NCBI GenBank assembly: GCA_003024985.2
Contig: PXIH01S0000132.1
Origin: Euperipatoides rowelli
Taxonomy: Eukaryota; Onychophora; Udeonychophora; Euonychophora; Peripatopsidae
Length of the DNA stretch: 14,722 nucleotides
Reading direction: 5' to 3' (one strand)
The notes beneath the pieces are model-generated. The model was not told where the DNA came from. It ran no database searches and saw only the letters and a program-made list of their open reading frames with translations. Within the stretch, counting starts at the first letter, position 1; every line of letters starts with the position of its first letter. The position numbers and the translations under genes were made by a program. Below, piece by piece: positions 1 through 8,729 of the stretch.

Positions 1-600
1 AAAAATTTCCAGTGGAATTTTTTTTTATAGTAATTATCTTTGAAAATCAATAATAAAAAAAAATAAAAAAATTCCGTTACATTTGACCTTTAAATGATTT
101 TTTTTCTTTCTTAAATATTGCTAGCCTACACGTAACCTATATTTCATTGATTTTTTTTTTAATAATTACTGATTATACTATATTATTCTAATCAATCCTT
201 GTAAAATAAAAATGAGTAAAACTAAGGTAAGTTATAGTACCTACTGTATTTACTGAAGATTTTTAGAAGAAGAAAAAAATACAAGCTTTGAATATATACT
301 GTATATATTTTTGTCTTCTCTCCTGTTTCTTTATTCTGTGGTTGGCTAAAACCTTTTTCACGTCTGTGTCAGAAATGTCTTACTAATAAACCTTTTTTAA
401 CAACAATTGTGAGATGTCTAACCGGAATACTAGCTCCCTAATCTCAGAATGAGTAGCTTATATGTATTGTACTGTATCCCTGATGATCTTTTTTGATTTT
501 TCTAACTAACCTACCTTTCTTTCAGCTGTGTTAATTGTATGTCCATTGCCATCATCTCAATTTTTTGTATTGACCCTTCTTTTTGAATATATATACTGTA
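1..600. other. AT-rich non-coding stretch, probable intron
   Basis: No gene is visible on either strand. The stretch holds poly-T/poly-A runs and two copies of the word ATATACTGTATAT (around 294-308 and 590-602), which recurs through the window. A strong-looking donor GTAAGT occurs at about 227, but the sequence before it has stops in the frame used by the candidate exons, so I do not call an exon there. A pyrimidine-rich acceptor at 516-525 leads to only 11 bases before a GTATGT and its phase does not fit. Confidence 0.5.
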
Positions 601-623
601 TATCTTTCTATTTGTCGCTGCAG

Positions 624-710
624 TGGTGTTTCCAGGATGTTATGGCCCACATCCAGACCTGATGGCTATGTCTGATCATCCCGCTTACTACCTGCTTGGC
701 CACCATAAAG
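624..710 (+). CDS. candidate internal (or terminal) exon of an unrecognised host gene
   Basis: The block follows a pyrimidine-bearing acceptor ending CTGCAG at 618-623 and is clearly less AT-rich than the flanks. Read with a 2-nt head it is open and contains GCYGPHPDLMAMSD followed by HPAYYLLGHHK. If spliced at AAAG|GTTACA (GT at 711-712) it is 87 nt, phase 1-1, matching the candidate exons at 3350 and 10322. The donor is weak. If unspliced, the frame runs on through YKTLPYI to a TAA at 734-736, and an AATAAA follows at 848-853, so this could instead be an alternative last exon. I do not recognise the protein. Tyrosine, histidine and proline are frequent, with no obvious domain. A chance open frame cannot be excluded at this length. 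Confidence 0.4.
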
Positions 711-847
711 GTTACAAAACTCTCCCCTATATTTAACACATCTTCCGCTATAGCTGTGCTGCTCCCTCTTGGCCCGCATGTTAAGACAAGTTCTTGATAC
801 TTGTCCCTATATTCTAAATCGTCTTAACTACTGCACAGAGCAGTTTA

Positions 848-853
848 AATAAA
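848..853 (+). promoter_or_regulatory. possible polyadenylation signal AATAAA
   Basis: A canonical AATAAA lies about 110 bases after the stop codon that ends the read-through form of the 624 exon, within a less AT-rich stretch (740-840) that could be a short 3' UTR. AATAAA is frequent by chance in DNA this AT-rich, so position relative to the stop is the only support. Confidence 0.2.
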
Positions 854-869
854 CTAAAGAGAGAAAAAG

Positions 870-2300
870 GTCCCTTTTAAAAAATGAATTTCTTGTTTGT
901 GATGTTTGGCCAGTGTTTTGAAAGACAGTAAGTTTTACTTTCTTGAGATCACTATTTTATCCTTTTTGTCTATTGTCTACTTTCATGTAACATGTTTGGT
1001 TATAATCCTATATTAGCTTGCTTATTATTTTTTTATTTAGGCATAGCTCTCTAAACTTGTACAGTTTAATAAATTGCCCAGCCTTTTAATTTTGAGATTA
1101 AAGTTTAAAAAATATATCATATTCTTCAGAATTGGGGGGCACCTAAATTTAAATTTTTACAAAGCTAGAATAGCTCAAGGTCTGAAATTGAAAAANATTA
1201 ATGAATATTATGGGCTGGATTTTTGTTGTTGTTGTTGACTAAGGTAATAAAATGCCTAACCTCCAGAATGCCTCACTATTATTTATCCCCTCATAGTCAT
1301 ATTTTAAATAGTAAGATAGCAAATTAAATACATTTTTAAACAGTTTCATCTTTATAAATTAGTATTAACATATTTCACAATCATATGGTGGAAGTTTGAG
1401 ATAGTAAGGGATTCTGGAGGACCTGCATGAAAGTTAGTTTAAACAAAGTAGAAAAAAAAAGCTACATTTTTATTGCCTTATTTTTTTACGCACTTATTTG
1501 TGGCCCTTGTAGATTTTTTTTTTTACATGTCTACAAAATACATTACCTGTTATTCTTTAATGTATGTGCATATTAATAAACTTTAATCTTTTCAAAGTTT
1601 AATATGGTTTTAAAAATTCCATTGAAATGGTATAAAAACAAGCTATAAAAATACATGATATAATTTCTTATCTTTTTTTTCACTAATGAGCCAAAATCAT
1701 CCCCTGCACAAATATTGCTGGTTTGTATTAATCTTAAGGTAGATTATTAAAATAAAAATGTTGCCTCATTTTTATAACAAGGTTGAATCATGGAGGCACC
1801 ATTTTGAATTTTGTCATCAAAATGTGTCAATTTTTCATATGTCCTCAAAACTTAGCAAATTAAAAGTTTTTTTTTTTTTTAAAAAAAAAGAACAACTAAA
1901 TCTAGAAAGTTAAGCAGATTAAAACATGTCCTTTCATATTAGAATAGGCTAATTGAAAATTCATTTTAAACCAGTCAAGAACATCAGCCATTCTGTCCAC
2001 ATTATCATTGAGCTACTGTATATCTATTAAAAATATTAAAGCACAAAATGATGCAGGGATGTAAAGTTGTAGATAGAGGATACAAACCATGCTAGACAAT
2101 AATATGTAGCCTAAATACTGATTGATTAGTCCAATACAAATGTTGAATTTCTTTAAAACTAGAAGAGACCAGTTGGATCCAGCTATCTAACAAAGTGGAT
2201 AAAAAAATATTTTGTCCCATACCCCCACAAATCTGCTAAAGTCTCATTTCTCCAAACTTTTGAAGCCTTGCAAGTTGCTATGTAATAGTTATCTTTTAGC
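870..2300. other. AT-rich non-coding stretch, probable intron
   Basis: I see no supported gene. It contains simple-sequence runs only: a (GTT)n tract near 1214-1226, a T14 run directly followed by A9 at 1867-1889 that could form a hairpin, several poly-T runs, and one ambiguous base (N) at 1196. Confidence 0.5.
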
Positions 2301-2309
2301 TATTGCATC

Positions 2310-2480
2310 AGCATTAATTCTGTATACACTGTGTATATATTGTATACTTTATACCGCTTACAGTAGGCTACATAACAACATACATTAACTTATATAATGC
2401 ATTATTTATAAGGTACTTACTGTACTGTGCATACTGTATATTGTAAACTATATTTTTATAGTATATAATTATATAAATAT
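2310..2480. repeat. TA-rich tract with reiterated GTATA/TATAC words
   Basis: The tract is dense in short near-palindromic words such as TGTATAC, TATATTG, TACTGTACTG and TACTGTATA. The pattern is degenerate, without a fixed period, and looks like a decayed microsatellite or a patch of the genome-typical TACTGTATA word. Confidence 0.4.
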
Positions 2481-2914
2481 ACTTTATATGTTTAATCATA
2501 GTTGAGTTCCTTTATTTACTGAGTATGGACAAATAGTCAGCTATTTTGATTGGTTTCACCTTTTGCACTAAGTAGGCCTCGTCTTTCTAATCATTAATCA
2601 CTCAAGTAAACATTAGTAATGGTGCTCACCTATGTTTGTAGGTAATTAGATAATTAATAAACCGTGAACTAGAAATACTAACCCATGTCTGAGCAAAAGT
2701 GTAATATGTCTAATTACTGTTCTTTTTATTTATTTACTTTTCTGCTTTTCTCTAGCTTATCTGTTCTTGAGTAAATATCAAACTACATTAAGCAGAATGC
2801 ATGGGGAATTTACTTCACAACTGTTGGAGAACTGTAATTTATGCTTATACGATAGTTGAATTAAAGATTTCTCTCTACTTAACATTTATATGCTCAAACC
2901 ATTACTCACAATAT

Positions 2915-3110
2915 TTATATTCACTATTCAGTATATATTGTATATCAGTATATACTGTATATAAATATTATAGTATGTATGCTTTATATATTAATTGTGC
3001 CATAGAGGCTACTTCATATACAGTCGTATATAGTATAGCTTGTCTGAGCAGAAGTGTGTACACACAGTATATAGCCTACACCTTCATTATAAGTATATCT
3101 CTATAGGTCA
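2915..3110. repeat. second TA-rich tract with TACTGTATATA words
   Basis: Same character as the tract at 2310-2480: repeated GTATATTG, AGTATATACTGTATATA and ACACAGTATATAG units on both strands. An open frame over this stretch (2801-3106) has tyrosine/isoleucine-rich composition that simply reflects TAT/ATA/GTA repetition, so it is not a gene. Confidence 0.4.
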
Positions 3111-3349
3111 TATTGTGTGATTTAAACAGCATAACTATTACCGGTATACTAAATAAGTTTGTAAAAATGTCTGTCATAAAAACACTGGCCAATCACATTT
3201 CACTGTCTTATTACTATCTTGATTTTAAATGATAGGTTTGTCTGATTATTAAAGCCATTATTTTTGGCTTCTCATTTCTTTTTGTGTGATACTGTATGTC
3301 ATTATTTTGATCCCACCAGTTAATAATAGCATATATTGTTTATTTACAG

Positions 3350-3433
3350 TGGAGACTAATCCATATTGTTTCAATATGGACAGAAAAATATACAGACCCT
3401 TGTTTCAGGCCAAAGAATTTGCGAGCCATACTG
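3350..3433 (+). CDS. candidate internal exon (84 nt, phase 1-1) of an unrecognised host gene
   Basis: The acceptor is TTGTTTATTTACAG (AG at 3348-3349) and the donor is ACTG|GTATGT (GT at 3434-3435), both good matches to animal splice signals. In the frame with a 2-nt head and 1-nt tail it is fully open and contains YCFNMDRKIYRPLFQAKEF then ASHT. This is the phase expected after a G-ending exon at 624-710. A second frame is also open across the block, so the frame choice rests on agreement with the other two exons. The local composition is richer in G and C than the introns. The protein family is not recognised. The mix of charged and aromatic residues and the repeated 1-1 phase would suit a modular region or receptor tail, but that is speculation. 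Confidence 0.5.
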
Positions 3434-4260
3434 GTATGTCCCTCTGCCCCTTAAAAAAAAAAATAATGCTGGTACCATTTTTAAGTCTGCTTTTTGTCAG
3501 TTGGTCTTCTGTGTTTTGTTTTGTCAACATACTTACAAATGAAAATTCAATATTCATCCCATTATTATCTGCACTAATAATTTGTTTTCAGGTTCATTTT
3601 GTTTTGTATTTGTCTTTTGTAATTTGACATGTGTATGTCTATGTAAATAGCGTAACTGCTCATTACCGCACTTACACATAGAAAAGCAACACAATGTTTT
3701 TGCCATGAAAATACAAAGACTAAGAGAAACTGCATCAAGTAAAACTATGATAACACTTAACTGGATCGAAAAATACTTTTGTCTTTAATATTTATTTTTA
3801 GCATAGTAAAAGTTTTAAGTACCGGTAACTTAAAAAAATGCTTTCATTAGACCATCTAGAGATTAATAGACTAATCTAAAATTTATGTTAATGAAATTAA
3901 TAAAATTTTGACCTTGTAAGATCCAGATAATATCTATAGTAATTAATTTTTTTTTTAATAGAAAAGATTTTTAAATTCATATTAAAAAAAAATTGTCTTC
4001 ATATAGCCTATAATTAATTTTAGTTTCATTTTATTAAAAGCACTCTTCCAATACTTCAATGTCTTATCAAATTTGTTGTCTTTTCGGTTTACCACTCCTT
4101 AGCTTTCAACTTCACCGACTTATTGTTTTTAATAAGATGTGAATTGGTAAGTTTGTTGAAAATCTGTGGGTCTTTTTTTAATACACTGGATTCCAGAATA
4201 TAAATTTAAATTTGTATGTAGTGAAATGGTCTCTTTGAGAAATGCTGTCTTGACGAGTGC
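3434..4260. other. AT-rich non-coding stretch, probable intron
   Basis: No supported gene or mobile-element coding trace. Poly-A, poly-T and short AATTAATT words dominate. The open frame running on from the exon at 3350 into 3627 is intron read-through. Confidence 0.45.
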
Positions 4261-4281
4261 CAGAAGGTAGCCCGACATTGA

Positions 4282-4560
4282 ACCCCAGGGGAGTCACCAC
4301 ACAGAAAAGAAAGACTGGATACTTGAATCAACATCATTTAATCGAAGGGGCTGAAGGCAAAACCAATAACTAACTGCCATAGTACTATTATAAGAGGGGC
4401 AGACTACACCAGCAGTCCAACCACATAGTAAATAAATGACTTGTTGGAATGATGACAGCCATGCCAAGCGAGCAAGACAATGAAAGCAGTGTGCAGCATT
4501 CTTCTATAATTAAGAATGTGCACATATGCAAAATTAATAATGTGAATAAATTAGCATTGA
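4282..4560 (-). mobile_element. possible decayed LTR with primer-binding site (minus strand)
   Basis: Read on the minus strand, a TGGTGACTCCCCTGGGGTTC block (plus coordinates about 4280-4299) resembles the TGGTGACCCCGACGTGA primer-binding site complementary to the 3' end of tRNA-Trp, which is common in invertebrate gypsy elements. On the minus-strand 5' side lies about 250 bases that are less AT-rich than the surroundings, with a TATAATA box-like word and a GATTAAATGATG word close to the putative LTR 3' end, as in LTR U3/R regions. The expected terminal CA before the primer site is not preserved and no paired LTR is seen. This may be a solo LTR fragment or coincidence. Confidence 0.3.
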
Positions 4561-4599
4561 TTTGCATATGTGAAGGAAGTAAATTGTTTCTCACATTGT

Positions 4600-5380
4600 A
4601 TACAATTCATAATTTGACTGGATTATGAATGTGGCATTTATTATAAAATATCAAATGTCGCATTAAGAAAGTAAACGATGTGCTAAACGTAAATGAGTTT
4701 TTCCTTCTTATGGTGAATCACTACGACAAATTACCAATAAAATAATAGATTTGTTAAATCAAGTTAGCCACACTGATAAATAGGCTACAAGATAGTTTTA
4801 CATTATTTTAACTCTTTTTTTTTTTTCACTTGACTGCAGAGGAAAAATTAATCCCAGCTGCTCATTGTATACGTTATAGCAAACCTTCTCACTAACTCTT
4901 AGATTCTACAATTTAATGCAGGACTAAAGAAATGTCCATATGTAGACTGAACTTAGTCCCTCTTTTAAGATTTACAGTATGTATATTTATGTATGTTATA
5001 CTGTATATATACAATAATTTTTATTTATAAATTTCTAGACTAGACTAATAGGACTCTAGCCCAAAAGAATATGAGTCCTATTTACATTTTATTTATTTAG
5101 GAGCAACAATTAATAACAATTAGATATGGTAATAAAGATTAATTAAAAGGTAAAAAAAATCTGGTCAGATCGCCAGTTTTATGATCAGTCAAAACTCGAC
5201 AATTATAAGAATTTGTTGGATTGAGCTGACTCATAATCTAATCAACAGTTTTCCAATCCAGGAATAACCAACATAATGTAAAATTAGTATTTTACAGCAC
5301 AATCTAAATATCTAACATATGCCATTGACTCACATTGTCAAGACCTTCCTAGGTTCTAGCAAAATAAACATTAATCTAAT
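4600..5380. other. AT-rich non-coding stretch with one microexon candidate
   Basis: No gene is visible. A long polypyrimidine acceptor ending at 4839 precedes a possible 27-nt microexon (4840-4866). Otherwise the stretch holds scattered TACTGTATATA words (4976-5010) and AT-rich DNA. Confidence 0.4.
4840..4866 (+). CDS. microexon candidate (27 nt, phase 1-1)
   Basis: The acceptor is excellent: a long T run, then CACTTGACTGCAG. The following 27 nt end at a mediocre donor CATT|GTATAC. With a 2-nt head and 1-nt tail it reads EKLIPAAH without a stop, the same phase as the candidate exons on either side (3350-3433 and 10322-10366). A GTTATA six bases further on would give the same phase. The very short length makes coincidence quite possible. 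Confidence 0.22.
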
Positions 5381-5381
5381 G

Positions 5382-5400
5382 TTGAATTTAGCCACTGGGC
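5382..5400 (+). repeat. 19-bp direct repeat, copy 1
   Basis: TTGAATTTAGCCACTGGGC occurs here and again identically at 6254-6272, 872 bases apart, with different flanks. An exact repeat of this length and mixed composition is unlikely by chance in this window. It could be the remains of LTRs, a dispersed repeat, or a small duplication. Confidence 0.6.
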
Positions 5401-6048
5401 CAGATTTGATCCGAGCCAATTTAAAGCCCAACATCTGAAAATTGTTTTTGTCAAATTAAATTAAATTAAATCAGTCTCATATGTCTGCGGAGCTTAGAGT
5501 GAAATATGCATCAATTGTAGCATGCTAACTTTGATGGCTGTGAATAAGATTTCAAAGCCTAAACTCACCCTAGGTGTAATTCATCAATTAATATATCTCA
5601 GGCATCAATCCACTATGTAGAACAATTAACGTCACTGTTTTCCTCTTCGGATCCAATGTGTATTTTCAGAGCATGGAGATAGAGGGAATATCTATCGACA
5701 AGTGATATAAATAATAATCTCATTAATTTCACTTTCCATAAAAATTTCAATGTGTATTATTACATAAATTAAGCATTTTTGTATCCCGACTTACTACTTT
5801 AGTCCTACTTAGCATGATCTTATAAAAGGCTAATGGTGTGGATTATCACTTATAAATAATAGGAAGTTTATATACTTGTTGCAAATCATGGAAGTCTTGT
5901 CATTTATATAAATTGATAAACTCAAGGCACGAACATAAAATTGATTTCTCTGGTCTCATTGATCTGATTGGTTATCTTCGAAATTATACTTTTTGTGTGC
6001 TTTTCCAATTTCGGAAAGAATATAATTTGTCTATGAATCAAGACGTGG
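5401..6048. other. AT-rich non-coding stretch
   Basis: No supported gene. There is an (AAATT)n-like run at about 5453-5471. A pyrimidine-flanked TTTTCAG at about 5663-5669 is followed by a short open run, but its phase does not match the other exons. If the downstream gypsy element once had a 5' LTR and gag they should lie here, but I cannot see them. Confidence 0.4.
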
Positions 6049-6249
6049 ATGGCTAACTTTAGACTGGTCCGTGACTATCCAGTGTCTCACGAAGCCACAT
6101 CAAACCAAGAGGTGAGATACTGTAGATACAACTGTGATAAGAAAAGAAAAATTGATTTACAGTTAGATTCTATTACTCTCCAATGTTCAGACCTGCTTTT
6201 AAAAAGTAGGGAGCTGTTTCATGTAGGGAAGTATGTAAAAGTTTTCTGA
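6049..6249 (+). pseudogene. short open frame, possible decayed gag/nucleocapsid piece
   Basis: The frame has 66 codons and is less AT-rich in its first 70 bases. It contains CRYNCDKKRKIDLQLDS, which loosely recalls the paired CCHC zinc knuckles that precede protease in Mag-type gypsy elements, but the key second cysteine, glycine and histidine are not there. Its position just upstream of protease and linker traces fits a gag 3' end. The match alone is too weak to be sure. A GAG|GTGAGA at about 6113 could also be a splice donor. Confidence 0.2.
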
Positions 6250-6253
6250 ATGA

Positions 6254-6272
6254 TTGAATTTAGCCACTGGGC
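6254..6272 (+). repeat. 19-bp direct repeat, copy 2
   Basis: Identical to 5382-5400. It lies directly after the 66-codon frame and before the first gypsy pol traces. Confidence 0.6.
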
Positions 6273-6394
6273 ATTCAATTTTATGAACCCAATGAAACAG
6301 TGGCAGTTTTTATTGTGCTTAATGGAAGCTTAGAATTTACTGCAGAATAATTTACTTGTGAAATTGTGAAAAGTAGGCCTAATGAAGTTCTTTT

Positions 6395-6583
6395 TGACTT
6401 AATAATGTCTCAATTATTTTGGAATTAGATTTAAAAAATTTTAATTTTTAAAAATGTCAAACTAAATAACAACAAAACAAAAATACTATTAAAAACGTTT
6501 AATCACAAATTTCACATTTAGGGAAAATTAAATTAAATGTTACTTGGTGTGATGTCACTGCTTATAAATTGGAGTAGTTTCTC
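6395..6583 (+). pseudogene. gypsy protease remnant (weak)
   Basis: Directly upstream of the clear LLxRSW block, the sequence reads GKIKLNVTWCDVTAYKLE, which fits the last strands of a retropepsin before the LLGRxWL motif. A possible DTG-site remnant (FDL...S) lies near 6400. Several stops and at least one frameshift are present. Position supports the call more than similarity does. Confidence 0.4.
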
Positions 6584-6841
6584 GTGAAGGATGCAACATT
6601 TCCCTTGTTAGAAAGATCTTGGTTTAGATCATTAGGTTTTTATCAAAGTGTATTAGCCATTAATCAGTTTGTTATCCTCCTTAAGATTTGTTTTTTTGAC
6701 AACTCATTATTAAGGAAGTTATTTTCTTTTGCATTAGGACTAAAAATTTTAAAGCTCATATTAAATATTTGTGAAGGAACTATGTCAAATTTTGCAAGCA
6801 TAGGTCTATACTATTTGCTCTTTTATCCAAAATCGAAATAA
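6584..6841 (+). pseudogene. gypsy pol: protease C-terminus and PR-RT linker
   Basis: This frame stays open for 85 codons. It begins KDATFPLLERSWFRSLG, corresponding to the family motif LLGRxWLxxL at the end of the gypsy protease. It continues through LLRKLFSFALG (family LLxxYxxVFxxxLG) and a KLILNICEGTMSNF segment (family pattern KAxIxLxExxxPxF). The first codon is GTG in a reading-frame sense only. It is not a real start but a piece of a longer polyprotein. Right after the stop the trace continues into RT. Confidence 0.7.
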
Positions 6842-6849
6842 AATTTAAA

Positions 6850-6975
6850 TGGCTGGAGCAGAGCATCTTAGAACCAGTTAAATCCTCAAGAGCAGGCAGC
6901 TCCTAATCCTATAGATCAATTTAAAACAAAAATAACTTCGAATTTTTGCAGATTATATTTGTTTTATAAAAATAA
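6850..6975 (+). pseudogene. gypsy reverse transcriptase, N-terminal block
   Basis: LEQSILEPVKSS matches the GILEPVxxSxWAAPIV entry block of gypsy RT. A one-base shift then gives EQAAPNPIDQF, and shortly after SNFCRLY stands where family members have IRxCGDY. After about 6975 the match stops and resumes at 7659 with the next RT block, so the RT is physically interrupted. Confidence 0.6.
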
Positions 6976-7173
6976 ATAAAAGTTGTTTTGGAAAGAATAA
7001 AAATTGTTGTTGAATAATTGTTCAAACTGGAAATCTGTTAACTTAAACTGTTCGAACATAGAGGAGAATGCCATAATCAGGAATGTATAACTGAACACTG
7101 CTTTGCTTGCTGCTCTGCTCAGCTCGAGAAAGAAAATGGAAATCATAAAACAAAGAATAACTGGAAACAAGTC

Positions 7174-7503
7174 ATGCAAAGTTTAAATCTAATTTGGCTT
7201 TTATTAGACAACAAAGAAGAACATTTTTCAATAAAGCTTGAACTGTCTCATTGGTTAGGGGAGGAACTGTCTCATTGGTTAGGTATTTACCTAGCCAGCT
7301 GCAAAATGCAGGAATTTAAATCTAGAAATACTGCCGGTACATGCCTATTCCAACTTAGCAATACAAAAATCATACTTGCTAGTTACATTCTTTTTACTAC
7401 AAAGAATGCACGAGTATGTAAGTTAAAAAGATGTAAGCCACATGAAAAAAACTACATTAAATCATACAATCACAAAGATGTTTTATGCCTTGTTTACAAT
7501 TAA
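7174..7503 (+). CDS. unrecognised 109-codon open frame inside the interrupting segment
   Basis: An ATG-to-TAA frame of 109 codons is long for DNA this AT-rich, where stops are frequent. It includes an in-frame eight-residue duplication (ELSHWLGE, then ELSHWLGI) created by a 24-bp tandem repeat. The C-terminal half is lysine/asparagine/histidine-rich. I find no recognisable domain, signal peptide or transmembrane segment and no Kozak-like context that decides the matter. It may be a remnant of a gene carried by the inserted DNA or simply a chance frame. Confidence 0.2.
   Translation: MQSLNLIWLLLDNKEEHFSIKLELSHWLGEELSHWLGIYLASCKMQEFKSRNTAGTCLFQLSNTKIILASYILFTTKNARVCKLKRCKPHEKNYIKSYNHKDVLCLVYN
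7240..7283 (+). repeat. 24-bp tandem duplication (two copies)
   Basis: The 20-mer GAACTGTCTCATTGGTTAGG occurs at 7240-7259 and exactly again at 7264-7283, with a period of 24. Being a multiple of three, it leaves the surrounding open frame intact. Confidence 0.9.
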
Positions 7504-7658
7504 ATTATACAAGTTCAGCATTTTCTATTAAAAATAATAGATCTTTGATCGTAAACAATAAATAAAACTAAAAATAGCTATTTTTTTTAATATACGAGTT
7601 AATGAAAGAACAAAGGTGGATAGAGTATGATTCTTGATACATCTTAGAATAGATCATT

Positions 7659-8190
7659 AATTATCCTTAACCAATATTAGACATTTTGTTTAAACTGGCT
7701 CGAAGTTCATTTTTTAGTAACTTAGATATGTCATAAGCTTATCAACAAGTGGTTGTTGACAAAGCATCTTCATAATTTTTGACAACTAATACTGATAAAG
7801 ATCAATTATAGGTCAACCATTTACTGTTTGGCATTGAATCTGTACTAGTAACTTTTCCAGGACTTAATGACTGCATTCTTTTTGAAATTCCTAGTACACC
7901 TTGTCATCTTTAGGACATATTAATTGCATGTCCAGATATTGAAACACTTTGTGACTTGAAAAGTGTTTTAAAAAAATTAAAAATTGATATAAGCCTACTC
8001 TATTGTAATTTCTTGAAATCTGAAATTAAATATTTGGGTCACATTATAAATTGTAAAGTATCCAGCCTCCAAAACTTAAGGTCAGAACTATTACTGCTCT
8101 AGAACTTTATAACGTAAACCAAATCATACGATTCAGTGAAGCACTATTCCATTTTACGATTCAGTGAAGCATTATTGGAAATTTTTATCA
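7659..8190 (+). pseudogene. gypsy reverse transcriptase, palm and thumb
   Basis: A single frame with in-frame stops shows, in order: NYP*P, then ILDILFKLARSSFFSNLDM (family YPLPxIDDLxxxLxGxxxFSKLDLxxAYxQ), AYQQVVVD, FLTTNT, FGIES, an L*DILIACPDIE block where the catalytic YxDDILV motif should be, and EIKYLGHII (family YLGHxIS). A frame change at about 8063 gives PPKLKVRTITALE, then GNFYQTLPQF (family NYYRxFIPxF). The first aspartate of the YxDD box is replaced by a stop, so this copy is catalytically dead. A 28-bp tandem duplication lies in the thumb portion. Confidence 0.88.
8127..8176 (+). repeat. 28-bp tandem duplication within the RT relic
   Basis: TACGATTCAGTGAAGCACTATT (8127-8148) recurs at 8155-8176 with a single C/T difference, period 28. 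Because 28 is not a multiple of three, the duplication changes the reading frame, and it falls where the RT trace is hardest to align. Confidence 0.85.
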
Positions 8191-8223
8191 AACGCTTCCA
8201 CAGTTTGAAATACACATAATTCA

Positions 8224-8650
8224 TTGCATTATAAAAGCAAAAAAATGATTATGGCTTATGGGGTACTGCATAAAAAGATTGATTATCTAGCTGTTAAAAA
8301 CTGTGTCTTCATCAAATGTATTAACACACTGCCTATAGTTGTAACATTGAACGCCACTTTCTCTGACTTAGGAGTTATCCTTTCTCATGTTGTACTTGAC
8401 TTATTAGATTGACTTTCACTTTGTGTTAGGTATATTTTTACTATTAAGAAATTCCATCAATTCCTATTTGGATGTTCACCTTATTAATGGATCGCATACC
8501 TTTAACACATATTTCCACATATTTCCATTTTAGCAGCAGCTATGATACACTCATTGGCCTTAGTCTTGCATCTTAAATTTTGTCAACTTAAATTTCTGTT
8601 GTTTAAAGAGATTTGTAATCCTGAAGCCCAATCACATCTACTCATACTAG
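8224..8650 (+). pseudogene. gypsy RNase H remnant
   Basis: An open stretch to 8412 contains LPIVVTLNATFSDLGVILS, matching the LPxVLxxDASxxGLGAVLxQ start of the gypsy RNase H domain, although the catalytic aspartate position reads asparagine. In another frame KKFHQFLFG (8456 on) matches VKKFHxYLYGRxF, and AAAMIHSLALVLHL (about 8530-8575) matches AARxQRWALxLxAY. The domain order and spacing are right for Ty3/gypsy. It ends just before an 11-C run at 8654-8664. Confidence 0.75.
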
Positions 8651-8653
8651 ATA

Positions 8654-8664
8654 CCCCCCCCCCC
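8654..8664 (+). repeat. poly-C run (11 bases)
   Basis: It is an uninterrupted run of eleven C in strongly AT-rich DNA, at the RNase H to integrase boundary of the gypsy relic. Confidence 0.9.
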
Positions 8665-8729
8665 TTCCTCATCTGAAAAAGGCAAATATGTTTTTCTTAT
8701 CAACCAAATAGAAGTATTTTCTTGCACTC

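Larger units (their letters stand above)
6976..7655. other. foreign segment interrupting the gypsy RT
   Basis: RT similarity pauses between the CGDYK-equivalent block and the YPLP-equivalent block, which are only about a dozen residues apart in the family, so roughly 0.6-0.7 kb is extra. The 11-mer AATAAATAAAA occurs at 6971-6981 and again at 7557-7567, a possible target-site duplication, but such words are common in AT-rich DNA and the second copy does not sit exactly where RT resumes. I see no terminal inverted repeats. The segment holds a 109-codon open frame (7174-7503) and a 24-bp tandem duplication. The mobile family is not recognised. Confidence 0.45.

Noticed and set aside
2801-3106. 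101-codon + strand open frame
   Set aside because: It lies over a TA-rich repeat tract; the Tyr/Ile/Ser-rich product mirrors the TAT/ATA/GTA repetition and has no splice or family support.
4388-4594. 68-codon minus-strand open frame
   Set aside because: Hydrophobic product with no recognised motif, overlapping the possible LTR; more likely a chance frame.
4719-4740. TGGTGAATCACTACGAC as a + strand primer-binding site for the gypsy element
   Set aside because: Only the first six bases fit a tRNA-Trp-type site, the preceding base pair is not CA, and no LTR is visible.
5670-5702. Possible exon after TGTGTATTTTCAG
   Set aside because: The nearest donor-like GTGATA gives phase 0, unlike the 1-1 phase of the other candidate exons, and the sequence is not compositionally distinct.
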